NCBI GenBank assembly: GCA_002425405.1
Contig: DIME01000201.1
Location: 1-40,210, forward strand
Source of the DNA: Candidatus Accumulibacter vicinus
GTDB lineage: Bacteria; Pseudomonadota; Gammaproteobacteria; Burkholderiales; Rhodocyclaceae
Length of the DNA stretch: 40,210 nt
Direction: 5' to 3'
Positions within the stretch are counted from its first letter, which is position 1; each line of letters opens with the position of its first letter. The position numbers were made by a program, and so were the translations under genes. Below the pieces are notes generated by a model. The model was not told where the DNA came from and searched no databases. It saw only the letters and a program-made list of their open reading frames with translations. This document shows, in pieces, positions 16,503 through 24,265 of the stretch.

Positions 16503-17285
16503 TCAGGGAGTCAAATGATGGGCGCAGGACTTGACCAGAGGCCACTGTCGGCGACTGATCGGAAGCCGTTCAGGAATGTCGCGCAGCATGGCCTGCCACT
16601 GCGTCTCGGCATCGTCGGAGTGGCTCTTTTCAAAACCGATAATCGTTTCCCTGGCTACCAGAACGCTGCGATGCAAGCGGATGAACTGCTCGCCAAACTC
16701 CTGTTCGAGATGGGTCAGTGACTCGTCGAGCAGGTATTCCCGATCACGGGTGCGCGCCGTGACGTACTTCAGGTCAGCTTTGAGGTAAATGACCTCGGCG
16801 ACTGGAATCAACAACAGACGACCACGTTCGTGACAGGAGAGGTGGGTGCGGGCCGTTTGCTGCAGCAATGCAAGCGGTACCGGCATGCGCAGTGGGTGTG
16901 GTCGAACCTTCTGCAACGCGGCGAGCAAACGCTGCGCCCGTACTGGTTTCAACAGATAGTCCACGACGTTGAGTTCGAAGGCTTGCACCGCGTACGTCTC
17001 AAAGGCCGTCACAAAGATCACGGCCGGTGGCCGTGCAAGTTCCGACAGACGACCGGCGAGCACAATGCCGTCCATCCTGGGCATCTGAATGTCAATCAGA
17101 GCAACGTCAACCTTTAGGCTGGCGATCGCCGCCAGGGCATGCAAGCCATTTTCTGCTTCGGCAACGAGTTCGTTGGACAGCTTCGGTGCAAGATCAGCCA
17201 GCAGATCACGCAAGCGCCTACGCGCGGGCGCTTCATCATCAACAATCATGACGGCAAGCGGGCCGGGACAAACTACGGGAATCAT
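16503..17285 (-). CDS. LytTR-family response regulator (AlgR/LytR-like)
   Basis: DNA-binding response regulator of the kinase encoded just upstream. I choose the ATG at 17285 (260 residues) because it overlaps the kinase stop as ATGA; an ATG at 17303 is also in frame. Receiver domain: acidic pair D16-D17 (IVDDEAPARRR), phospho-acceptor D65 (VALIDIQMPRMDG), VTAFETYAVQAF and the conserved Lys in VDYLLKPV. A linker leads to the LytTR DNA-binding domain (IYLKADLKYVTART, LTHLEQEFGEQFIRLHRSVL). Targets are unknown; AlgR-type regulators control exopolysaccharide and surface functions. Confidence 0.93.
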   Translation of the reverse strand: MIPVVCPGPLAVMIVDDEAPARRRLRDLLADLAPKLSNELVAEAENGLHALAAIASLKVDVALIDIQMPRMDGIVLAGRLSELARPPAVIFVTAFETYAVQAFELNVVDYLLKPVRAQRLLAALQKVRPHPLRMPVPLALLQQTARTHLSCHERGRLLLIPVAEVIYLKADLKYVTARTRDREYLLDESLTHLEQEFGEQFIRLHRSVLVARETIIGFEKSHSDDAETQWQAMLRDIPERLPISRRQWPLVKSCAHHLTP

Positions 17286-18316
17286 GGCGAGTGCCCGCGA
17301 CAAGGGAGAACGATGTGCACCCGATACTCGCGCTTGCCGCCCGCAAGGAGTACCTTGCCGGTCTCGATGTGGGCTTCCAGATCGTAGTACAGTGCCAGCC
17401 GCTCGCGAATGTTATCAAGCGCCATGTGGTTGCCGTGTTGATGCTCGGTATCGCCATCACAGGGATTGACGAGATCGACGTGCAATTCATCGCCATGTCG
17501 CAGCACTCGAATACGGATCGTGCCGCCCTCCCCGGAAGGTTCGATACCGTGATAGACGGCATTCTCCAGCAACGGTTGCACCATCAGCGGCGGCACCTTG
17601 AGATCGGCGGCCAGATCAGTCACTTCCCATTCGACGTTCAGACGTTCCCCAAGACGCAGCTTTTCAAGGTCAAGATACTGCCGACACAAGGCCATTTCGT
17701 CGGCCAATGGGATCAGTTCCCGATGGTCTCGCATGAGCGCCCGAAAGAGCTCGGCCAACTCTTCAAGGGCTGTCTCGGCACGCCTCGGATCAAGACGAAT
17801 CAACGAAATGATGGCATTTAGACTGTTGAACAGGAAATGCGGTCGGATGCGTGCGGTCAGCGATTGCAGGCGAGCTTCGACAAGCGCCGGCGACAATGCA
17901 CTGGTGCGCAAAGCCAAGTAGGACAGCATCAACGCCGCCGCTGCGCTACCGAGCAAACCGGCTTTCAGCAGGTGTGGCCACCCCCCTTCGTCGAAGGTCA
18001 GAACACGCCAGAGATCGGTCAGAAGGACCGCGGAAACGGCGGCCAGAAGCACCACCAGCACCCGTCCGATCCAAATCGAAAGGCGTCGCAGCAGGTTCCC
18101 GAGCAGCGCCAGAAGAGTCAGGTTGATGAGCAGCAAGGGTTGCACCCAAATCGCCATGTCACTGTAACGTTGCACGCTGTCACTGATCCCTTCGCTCTGC
18201 ACCAGGGCTGCGAGCAGTGCCAGCAGGTTTACCCCGAGCAGGATGCGTAGCATGACCCCGGCATTGCGGAAGTCCGGCAACAGCTGACCAGCCAGGTTTT
18301 GCTTTATACTTGCCAT
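17282..18316 (-). CDS. LytS/YehU-type sensor histidine kinase (AlgZ-like)
   Basis: Membrane sensor kinase of 344 residues. Four hydrophobic segments lie in residues 21-137. The His_kinase domain has ARIRPHFLFNSLNAI with phospho-acceptor His160, then EMALCRQYLDLEKLRLGERL, and the ATP-binding N-box PLLENAVYHGIEPS. The G-box is degenerate, as is common in this family (ALDNIRERLALYYD is the recognisable part). No periplasmic sensor domain of size is present, so the signal may be sensed in the membrane. It forms an overlapping pair with the regulator and is divergent from argH, an arrangement also known for algZ/argH in pseudomonads. Confidence 0.92.
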   Translation of the reverse strand: MASIKQNLAGQLLPDFRNAGVMLRILLGVNLLALLAALVQSEGISDSVQRYSDMAIWVQPLLLINLTLLALLGNLLRRLSIWIGRVLVVLLAAVSAVLLTDLWRVLTFDEGGWPHLLKAGLLGSAAAALMLSYLALRTSALSPALVEARLQSLTARIRPHFLFNSLNAIISLIRLDPRRAETALEELAELFRALMRDHRELIPLADEMALCRQYLDLEKLRLGERLNVEWEVTDLAADLKVPPLMVQPLLENAVYHGIEPSGEGGTIRIRVLRHGDELHVDLVNPCDGDTEHQHGNHMALDNIRERLALYYDLEAHIETGKVLLAGGKREYRVHIVLPCRGHSP

Positions 18317-18333
18317 TACTCGAAGTGGCGCCT

Positions 18334-18374
18334 GTACAAGGTTCTACGAGTGATTTTAGCCTAGGAACCTGTAC
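18334..18374. promoter_or_regulatory. Imperfect inverted repeat in the kinase/argH divergent region
   Basis: GTACAAGGTTCTA (18334-18346) and TAGGAACCTGTAC (18362-18374) pair apart from two single-base bulges, with a 15-nt centre. It fills the 61-nt gap between divergent starts, so it could be a shared operator or a leader hairpin of argH mRNA. Confidence 0.35.
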
Positions 18375-18377
18375 CGT

Positions 18378-19763
18378 ATGAGCCAATCGGATTCTTCACT
18401 CTATACATGGGCCGGCCGCTTCTCCGAGCCGATGTCCGACCTTGTCAAGCGCTACACGGCATCGGTCGATTTCGACCAGCGGATGTGGCGTCAAGACATC
18501 CGAGCCTCGCTGGCACACGCCACGATGCTGGCCCGACAGAACATCATCAGTACCGACGATCTGGCCGACATCGAACGCGGTATGGCGCAGGTCGTGCGAG
18601 AAATCGAGGCCGGCAGTTTCGTTTGGTCACTCGACCTCGAAGACCTGCACCTGAACATCGAGAAACGCCTGACGACTCTCGTCGGCGATGCCGGCAAGCG
18701 TCTGCATACCGGCCGTTCACGCAATGATCAGGTTGCCACCGACATTCGTCTCTATCTTCGTGACGCCATCGATGACATCGCCAGCCTGCTCGGCGAGTTC
18801 CAGCGCAGGCTGCTCGATCTTGCTGAAAAGGAAGCGGCCACGGCGCTGCCGGGCCTCACCCACCTGCAGGTCGCGCAGCCGATTACCTTTGGCCATCATC
18901 TGCTGGCCTATTTCGAAATGGCGCAACGCGACGCCGAACGTCTGGCCGACTGTCGCCGACGAACCAACCGTTTGCCACTCGGTGCGGCTGCCCTGGCTGG
19001 CACCACTTATCCGATTGACCGGCAGTTCGTCGCCGATTTGCTGGGTTTCGACGGGGTTTGTGAAAACTCGCTCGATGCCGTTGCCGACCGCGACTTTGCG
19101 ATCGAATTCTGTGCCGCCGGCGCATTACTGATGATGCACCTCTCACGTCTGTCCGAAGAACTGATCCTGTGGATGAATCCTCGTTTCGGCTTCATCAAGC
19201 TCGCCGATCGATTCTGCACCGGCAGCTCGATCATGCCCCAGAAGCGGAATCCTGACGTACCCGAGTTGGCGCGCGGCAAGACCGGCCGCATCTACGGTCA
19301 CCTGACGGCCTTGCTGACGCTGATGAAGGGCCAGCCTCTGGCCTACAACAAGGACAATCAGGAAGACAAGGAACCACTGTTCGACACCGTTGACACGCTC
19401 ACCGATACCCTGCGCATCTTTGTCGAGATGATTCCCGGTATCACCACTCACCCGGAGAACATGCGTGACGCCTTGCGCCAGGGATTTTCCACGGCCACCG
19501 ACCTGGCTGACTACCTGACCCGCAAGGGCCTGCCTTTCCGCGATGCCCACGCAGCCGTCGGCCTGGCCGTTCGCCGCGCAGAGGAACTCGGTGTCGACCT
19601 GGCGCAGCTTCCGCTCGGAGAACTGCAACACTTATCCCCGCTGATTGGTGAGGATGTCTTTGCGGTACTGACCATCGAGGGGTCGCTGGCGGCACGCCGC
19701 CATGTGGGCGGTACGGCACCGGAACAGGTTCTGGCGGCGATTGCGCGCGCGCGTTGTGGCTAA
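18378..19763 (+). CDS. argH: Argininosuccinate lyase
   Basis: Splits argininosuccinate into arginine and fumarate, last step of arginine synthesis. 461 residues, standard length. Begins with YTWAGRFSEPMSDLVKRYTA, contains KRLHTGRSRNDQVATDIRLY, TALPGLTHLQVAQPITFGHH and the fumarase/aspartase-superfamily signature GSSIMPQKRNPD (residues 282-293, catalytic Ser283). The carboxyl end, with LAARRHVGGTAPEQV, is typical. The ribosome site is weak. A strong hairpin follows the stop directly, so it is probably monocistronic. Confidence 0.97.
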   Translation: MSQSDSSLYTWAGRFSEPMSDLVKRYTASVDFDQRMWRQDIRASLAHATMLARQNIISTDDLADIERGMAQVVREIEAGSFVWSLDLEDLHLNIEKRLTTLVGDAGKRLHTGRSRNDQVATDIRLYLRDAIDDIASLLGEFQRRLLDLAEKEAATALPGLTHLQVAQPITFGHHLLAYFEMAQRDAERLADCRRRTNRLPLGAAALAGTTYPIDRQFVADLLGFDGVCENSLDAVADRDFAIEFCAAGALLMMHLSRLSEELILWMNPRFGFIKLADRFCTGSSIMPQKRNPDVPELARGKTGRIYGHLTALLTLMKGQPLAYNKDNQEDKEPLFDTVDTLTDTLRIFVEMIPGITTHPENMRDALRQGFSTATDLADYLTRKGLPFRDAHAAVGLAVRRAEELGVDLAQLPLGELQHLSPLIGEDVFAVLTIEGSLAARRHVGGTAPEQVLAAIARARCG

Positions 19764-19813
19764 CGGTCATGACTTTTCCAGACCCCCCGAATCATGAAAG
19801 TCATGACCGTTTT
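19764..19813 (+). terminator. argH terminator
   Basis: Starting immediately after the stop codon, CGGTCATGACTTT (19764-19776) pairs perfectly over 13 bp with AAAGTCATGACCG (19797-19809) across a 20-nt loop, followed by TTTTCCTCTCT. The loop is longer than usual. Confidence 0.7.
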
Positions 19814-19825
19814 CCTCTCTCCCGA

Positions 19826-19885
19826 CCCCTCCCCCATCCGTGGGGAGGGGAGATTCGTGAGTCGCTGACGCGACTTTCACATTAA
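19826..19885 (+). repeat. Dispersed intergenic palindromic repeat, copy C (best copy)
   Basis: Two stem-loops: CCCCTCCCC (19826-19834) with GGGGAGGGG (19842-19850), then AGTCGC (19860-19865), TGAC, GCGACT (19870-19875), followed by TTCACATTAA. Related sequence occurs at 7405-7458 and, as core only, at 8762-8789. It occupies the gap between argH and the kinase gene. Confidence 0.6.
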
Positions 19886-19903
19886 GCCCCCGACGCGGCA
19901 GGG

Positions 19904-21190
19904 ATGGAGAAGATCGGAAAATACGAACTGGTCCGGGAAATCGGCCGGGGCGCGACTTCTACCGTCTACCTCGGGAACGACCCTTTCAGCAAACGCGAGG
20001 TTGCGGTCAAGATCGCATTTCCGGACATTCTGAGAGACTCCAAACGGGGCAGGCTATACACACACATCTTTCTCAATGAGGCCGCGCTGGTCGGCAAACT
20101 GTTACACCCGCACATCGTCCAGACTTACGACGCGGTGGTCGACGACCATCTCTGCTACATCGTCATGGAATATGTGGCAGGCAGCACGCTCGAGGCGGCT
20201 TGTACAGCCAACCGGCTGCTGTCATATGAGCGAGTCGTCGAGATCATTTTCAAATGCACGCGCGCGCTCGATTTCGCGTTCCGGGCCGGCATCATTCATC
20301 GTGACATCAAGCCTGCCAATATTCTCGTTGCGGGCTTCGACCCGGATGTAGGCGAGATCAAGATCTCCGATTTTGGCGCTGCGATCATCGGCTCGCCCGA
20401 CCGCACCCTGATTCTCGGCATGGGGTCACCAGCCTACATGTCGCCGCAACAGGTGAAAGATCATACGCTCGATCACCAAGCCGACATCTACTCTCTCGGT
20501 GTTGTCATGTACCAGTTGCTGACCGGGCAACTGCCTTTTCAGGCTCGCAACAGTTACGATCTGATCTACCAGATCATCAACTCGGAGCCGCGCCGGCCTT
20601 CAGCGCTACGCGCTGACATTCCTGCGTCGCTTGACGCCATCGTCGCGCGAGCGATGAGCAAGAAACTCGAGAACCGTTACCCCAGTTGGGCAGAGTTTGC
20701 ACACGATCTGGCGCAGGCTTGCCGCGGTCGGAGGTTGAACATGCCAGCCGAGCAGATGGTCGATGTCGAGAAGTTCGACACCCTGCGTGCGTTCGACTTC
20801 TTCGCGGATTTCTCTGATGTCGAGATCTGGGAAATCGTCCGTTTTTCTCAATGGAGTCGCGTTTCACCCGGTGAGGTGATCATTCAGGACGGCAGCGCCG
20901 GTGATTGCTTCTATTTCCTCGTCGAAGGTGAACTGAAGGTCCTCAAGAACGGCATGATCCTTGATCTGCTGACCACTGGAGAGTGCTTCGGTGAGATGGC
21001 GGTGATCGGCAAAGCGAACTCGGTGCGTGGCGCGGATATCATTGCCCTGACCAATGGCAAGCTGGTGAGGATTACCGAAAGCGCTTTGCAGGACTCTTCC
21101 GCTGCCTGTCGAATGCATTTCTACCAGTCTTTCCTCGCTGTCCTCAGCCAGCGCCTGACGTCGGCGAACGTTCGTCTGGTATCCTTCTGA
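19904..21190 (+). CDS. Ser/Thr protein kinase with C-terminal cyclic-nucleotide-binding domain
   Basis: Soluble Hanks-type kinase of 428 residues fused to a cNMP-binding domain. Kinase (about 7-275): G-loop IGRGATSTV, Lys36 (VAVKI), HRDIKPANIL with catalytic Asp134, DFG at 156-158, then SPAYMSPQQ and DIYSLGVVMYQLLTGQLPF, all intact. CNMP domain (about 298-428): FADFSDVEIWEIVRFSQW, GEVIIQDGSAGDCFYFLVEG and a phosphate-binding-cassette-like GECFGEMAVIGKANSVRG, keeping the Glu and an Arg. There is no transmembrane helix or PASTA repeat. By analogy a nucleotide may gate the kinase; substrates are unknown. A cognate phosphatase is not in the window. The gene stands alone between the repeat and a convergent lipoprotein gene. 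Confidence 0.92.
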   Translation: MEKIGKYELVREIGRGATSTVYLGNDPFSKREVAVKIAFPDILRDSKRGRLYTHIFLNEAALVGKLLHPHIVQTYDAVVDDHLCYIVMEYVAGSTLEAACTANRLLSYERVVEIIFKCTRALDFAFRAGIIHRDIKPANILVAGFDPDVGEIKISDFGAAIIGSPDRTLILGMGSPAYMSPQQVKDHTLDHQADIYSLGVVMYQLLTGQLPFQARNSYDLIYQIINSEPRRPSALRADIPASLDAIVARAMSKKLENRYPSWAEFAHDLAQACRGRRLNMPAEQMVDVEKFDTLRAFDFFADFSDVEIWEIVRFSQWSRVSPGEVIIQDGSAGDCFYFLVEGELKVLKNGMILDLLTTGECFGEMAVIGKANSVRGADIIALTNGKLVRITESALQDSSAACRMHFYQSFLAVLSQRLTSANVRLVSF

Positions 21191-21236
21191 AAGGGTACCC
21201 ACCCCGTGCCCACGCTGCGGCACCCGCCAGCCGATT

Positions 21237-21770
21237 TTAGTGACCACAAAACGGAGCCACACCGTTGGCTCCCATGAGTGCCTGCCTTTGGTAACTCGTG
21301 CGAACGATGCCGGTAGTGGCATCGAACAGCACGTCGAAGCGTGCGAGCTGATTCCAGGCATCGCAAAACTGCCACTCCCAGACCAGCTCGTCGCGTTCTT
21401 TGAAATAGTTGGTCCACTGCGGAACGGGTGGACCGATCAGGCGCAGCACCGACTGCTGGTCGCTTTTTCCAGGCTCGATGCGAGCAAAATGCTCCATGTC
21501 GAGCACCGCCTCAATCTGCTGCAGCCGCTCATCCGGAGCAATGAAGACCATGAACGTCTGGGTGCCTGCGGGTCCGCGCGGATAGGCCAGTTGCTCGCTG
21601 CCGTCAGCATTCTTCCAGCGAAGAGCCGGCGTTCCCATTGTCGCGACCACTTCCGGCAAGGTCGTTACACCGGGCTGCAAACCCCAGCCACTGTAACCAG
21701 CACAGGCCGAGAGCAGGGATACGCCGACCAGGGTCAACCGGTATTGCCACCTCGACCATTCAGTATTCAT
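21237..21770 (-). CDS. Putative outer-membrane lipoprotein, BamE/SmpA-like
   Basis: 177 residues from the ATG at 21770; an in-frame ATG at 21983 would overlap grxD and is rejected. Signal peptide with lipobox LLSAC followed by AGYSGWGLQPG; the residue after Cys is Ala, not Asp, so outer-membrane sorting is expected. The mature part has GVTTLPEVVATMGTPALRW and later QQSVLRLIGPPVPQW. These are two copies of the G...V...hG.P pattern seen in SmpA/OmlA-type folds; assignment is by pattern only. It follows grxD by 40 nt on the same strand and converges with the kinase gene. Confidence 0.75.
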   Translation of the reverse strand: MNTEWSRWQYRLTLVGVSLLSACAGYSGWGLQPGVTTLPEVVATMGTPALRWKNADGSEQLAYPRGPAGTQTFMVFIAPDERLQQIEAVLDMEHFARIEPGKSDQQSVLRLIGPPVPQWTNYFKERDELVWEWQFCDAWNQLARFDVLFDATTGIVRTSYQRQALMGANGVAPFCGH

Positions 21771-21810
21771 CTCTGCACTCGCTCCGTGTGCGCTGTCGGC
21801 ACCAGCCGGA

Positions 21811-22134
21811 TCAGACCGGATCGCTGAGCCCTTCAAACAGTTTCTGCAATTCACCCTCTTCATACATCTCGCGCATGATGTCGCAGCCACCGATAAACTC
21901 GCCGCGCACGTAAAGCTGCGGGATCGTTGGCCAGTTGGCATATTCCTTGATACCGTTGCGAATCTCCGCATTTTCCAGCACATTCACGCTGAGGAAGCCG
22001 GACACCCCACAGGCTTTCAGAATCTGTACGGTCACCGCAGAAAAACCACACTGTGGAAATTGTGGCGTCCCCTTCATGTAGAGGACCACCGGGTGATTCG
22101 TGACCTGCTCTTTGATCAGTTGCTGCACATCCAT
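21811..22134 (-). CDS. grxD: Monothiol glutaredoxin (Grx4/GrxD type)
   Basis: Carries and transfers [2Fe-2S] clusters together with glutathione and BolA-type partners. 107 residues from the ATG at 22134, which has GCGAGG 7 nt upstream; the adjacent ATG at 22137 is also possible, and a much earlier in-frame ATG (22323) runs into prmC. Active site CGFS (Cys29, in PQCGFSAVTVQIL), Lys21 in YMKGTP, and the glutathione-binding WPTIPQLYVRGEFIGGCDI are all present. Last enzyme gene of the hemA-prfA-prmC-grxD series. Confidence 0.95.
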   Translation of the reverse strand: MDVQQLIKEQVTNHPVVLYMKGTPQFPQCGFSAVTVQILKACGVSGFLSVNVLENAEIRNGIKEYANWPTIPQLYVRGEFIGGCDIMREMYEEGELQKLFEGLSDPV

Positions 22135-22204
22135 CATCAAACCTCGCCATTTATATAACTGATAAAAATCATCGGAATTAGTGTACCGGCTGGCCACTCC
22201 ACCG

Positions 22205-23047
22205 TCAATCCAGACAGCCACCGCTGACTCGTTCGACCTTCGACAGATCCGGCCAGGAAGCCACATTGGAAAAACCTGCACTCCACAACAAATCGCGCAC
22301 TCTGGCTGCCTGATTGTAACCATGTTCGATCAACAGCCAGCCATCCGGCAGCAGATGTCGGGCTGCGTCGATGACGATTGCGCGAATGCAGGCCAGACCG
22401 TCGCCACCATCGACCCCGTCGCTGAGTGCCATCAGCGGCTCAAAGGGGAGACCGTTCTGCTGTAGGTGCGGATCCGCATACTCAATATAAGGTGGGTTGG
22501 CAACGATCAAGTCGAAACGCGCCCCGCCGAGCGGTACGTACCAGTCACCCTCAAGAAAGCTGACCTCGACTGCATGCCGCGCGGCATTGATGCGGGCCAC
22601 CTCGAGCGCCGCCGGAGACAAGTCGACCGCGCTGACGATGGCCGCCGGGTGCCGGTACTTGAGGGTCACTGCCAGGATCCCGCAACCCGTACCGAGGTCT
22701 ACAATCCGAGGCGCCTTTAATGACTGCAGTCGTTCGATCGCCAGTTCGACCAGCAGTTCCGTTTCTGGCCGTGGAATCAGAACCGCCGGGGTGACATGAA
22801 ACTCGAGCGAGTAAAATTCTGCCAAGTTCACCAGATACGCCAGCGGTTCCCCATCAGAACGACGCTTGACGAGTGCTCCGAGTCGCGCCAACTGATCAGT
22901 CGACAACGCTTGATTCGGGCGAGCCAACAGATCGACATGCGTACAACCGGCGACGTGCTGGACGAGCAAACGCGCATCCAGCCGATCAATACTCAGGCTG
23001 GCCACGCGCCAAGCCTCGCCGATATTCGTCACCAGCGGCTGCGACAT
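22205..23047 (-). CDS. prmC: Release factor glutamine methyltransferase
   Basis: Methylates the Gln of the GGQ loop of release factors using S-adenosylmethionine. From the ATG at 23047 the protein has 280 residues, close to the E. coli length; an ATG at 23092 would add 15 residues and neither has a strong ribosome site. Amino-terminal helical domain with LDARLLVQHVAG and GEPLAYLVNLAEFYSLEF, then VLIPRPETELLVE, the SAM loop DLGTGCGILAVTLK (117-130) and the catalytic NPPYIEY (184-190). Directly downstream of prfA, whose product is the substrate. Confidence 0.95.
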   Translation of the reverse strand: MSQPLVTNIGEAWRVASLSIDRLDARLLVQHVAGCTHVDLLARPNQALSTDQLARLGALVKRRSDGEPLAYLVNLAEFYSLEFHVTPAVLIPRPETELLVELAIERLQSLKAPRIVDLGTGCGILAVTLKYRHPAAIVSAVDLSPAALEVARINAARHAVEVSFLEGDWYVPLGGARFDLIVANPPYIEYADPHLQQNGLPFEPLMALSDGVDGGDGLACIRAIVIDAARHLLPDGWLLIEHGYNQAARVRDLLWSAGFSNVASWPDLSKVERVSGGCLD

Positions 23048-23112
23048 GCAGCGCAGGCCCATTGATGCAGGCCATTGGACAAGGCACGGCATAGAGTCTC
23101 AGAGCAATCGCT

Positions 23113-24195
23113 TCATGCGCTCTCGGCGAGCATTGCCAGCTGATCAGCCTGATACTCGGCGGTCAGCGCAGCGATCAGGTCCTCGAGATCACCGTCCATG
23201 ACGGCCTCCAGCTTGTACAACGTCAGGTTGATGCGGTGGTCGGTCACCCGCCCTTGCGGGAAATTATAGGTTCGAATTCGCTCCGAGCGATCACCACTGC
23301 CAATCAGATTCCTGCGCGCCGACGCGATGTGCGCATGTTGTTCGCGCTCCTGCATGTCCCTGATACGTGCCACCAGCACTGACAAGGCCTGTGCCTTGTT
23401 CTTGTGCTGCGAGCGATCATCCTGACATTCCACGACAATGCCTGTCGGCAGATGAGTGATGCGTACGGCCGAATCGGTCTTGTTGATGTGCTGCCCCCCT
23501 GCCCCCGAAGCTCGATAGGTGTCAATGCGAATCTCGGTCGGGTTGATCTGTACCTCCTCCAGCGCGTCGGCCTCGGGCATCACCGCCACAGTACAGGCGG
23601 ACGTGTGGATACGGCCTTGCGTCTCGGTATCCGGAACACGCTGCACGCGATGAGCACCCGACTCGAACTTGAGCCTGGAGTAAACACCATGACCGATGAT
23701 ACGCGCAATGACTTCCCTGTACCCGCCGAGGTCCGAAACGCTTGCAGAAACGACCTCCATTTGCCAGCCCCGGCGCTCGGCGTAGCGCGTGTACATGCGG
23801 AACAGATTGCCTGCAAACAGTGCCGATTCGTCACCGCCTGTGCCGGCGCGAATTTCAAGAAAGACATTGCGATCGTCCTTGGTGTCCTTCGGCAGCAATA
23901 GTTTTTGCAGTTCTGCCTCGATCTCCGGCAGGCGTTCCCTGGCATCTGCCACTTCGGCTTCAGCCAATTCCCGCATCTCTGGATCAGTCAGCATATCGAG
24001 TCCCGCACACAGATCGGACCGGATCTGTCGCCAGGTCTGGTACAGGGAAACCACCGGGCCTAGTTCGGCATGCTCGCGCGACAGCTTGCGGTACTCGTCC
24101 ATATCGCGTGTCGCCTCACCGCTGGCCAGCATGCGGTCGAGCTCGTCGAGACGACCAGTCAGATGCTCAAGTTTGTCGCAAATGCTCTGGTTCAT
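23113..24195 (-). CDS. prfA: Peptide chain release factor 1
   Basis: Recognises UAA and UAG in the ribosomal A site and triggers peptide release. From the ATG at 24195 the protein is 360 residues and GGQ falls at 233-235, the same as in E. coli (GAGGQHINKTDSAVR). The stop-codon-reading motif is PDT within RVPDTETQGRIHTSACTVAV, in keeping with the PxT pattern of RF1. No good ribosome site precedes this ATG. An in-frame ATG at 24348 would run into hemA and is not used. The PrmC gene that modifies Gln235 is next in the operon. Confidence 0.97.
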   Translation of the reverse strand: MNQSICDKLEHLTGRLDELDRMLASGEATRDMDEYRKLSREHAELGPVVSLYQTWRQIRSDLCAGLDMLTDPEMRELAEAEVADARERLPEIEAELQKLLLPKDTKDDRNVFLEIRAGTGGDESALFAGNLFRMYTRYAERRGWQMEVVSASVSDLGGYREVIARIIGHGVYSRLKFESGAHRVQRVPDTETQGRIHTSACTVAVMPEADALEEVQINPTEIRIDTYRASGAGGQHINKTDSAVRITHLPTGIVVECQDDRSQHKNKAQALSVLVARIRDMQEREQHAHIASARRNLIGSGDRSERIRTYNFPQGRVTDHRINLTLYKLEAVMDGDLEDLIAALTAEYQADQLAMLAESA

Positions 24196-24265
24196 AGGAA
24201 ATCGGTTCAGGCAGAAAGGCCACGGAGAATCTTCTAGGAGTGGGTTGGCCCCAGCGAAAGATCCA

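Noticed and set aside
21191..21236. Possible hairpin between the kinase gene and the convergent lipoprotein gene
   Set aside because: GTGCC/GGCAC is only 5 bp with an 8-nt loop and no T-tract; not enough to call a terminator.
23611..23640. PDT instead of PAT/PVT in the release factor 1 stop-codon-reading motif
   Set aside because: The family pattern is PxT and the middle residue varies among bacteria, so no change in codon recognition is implied.
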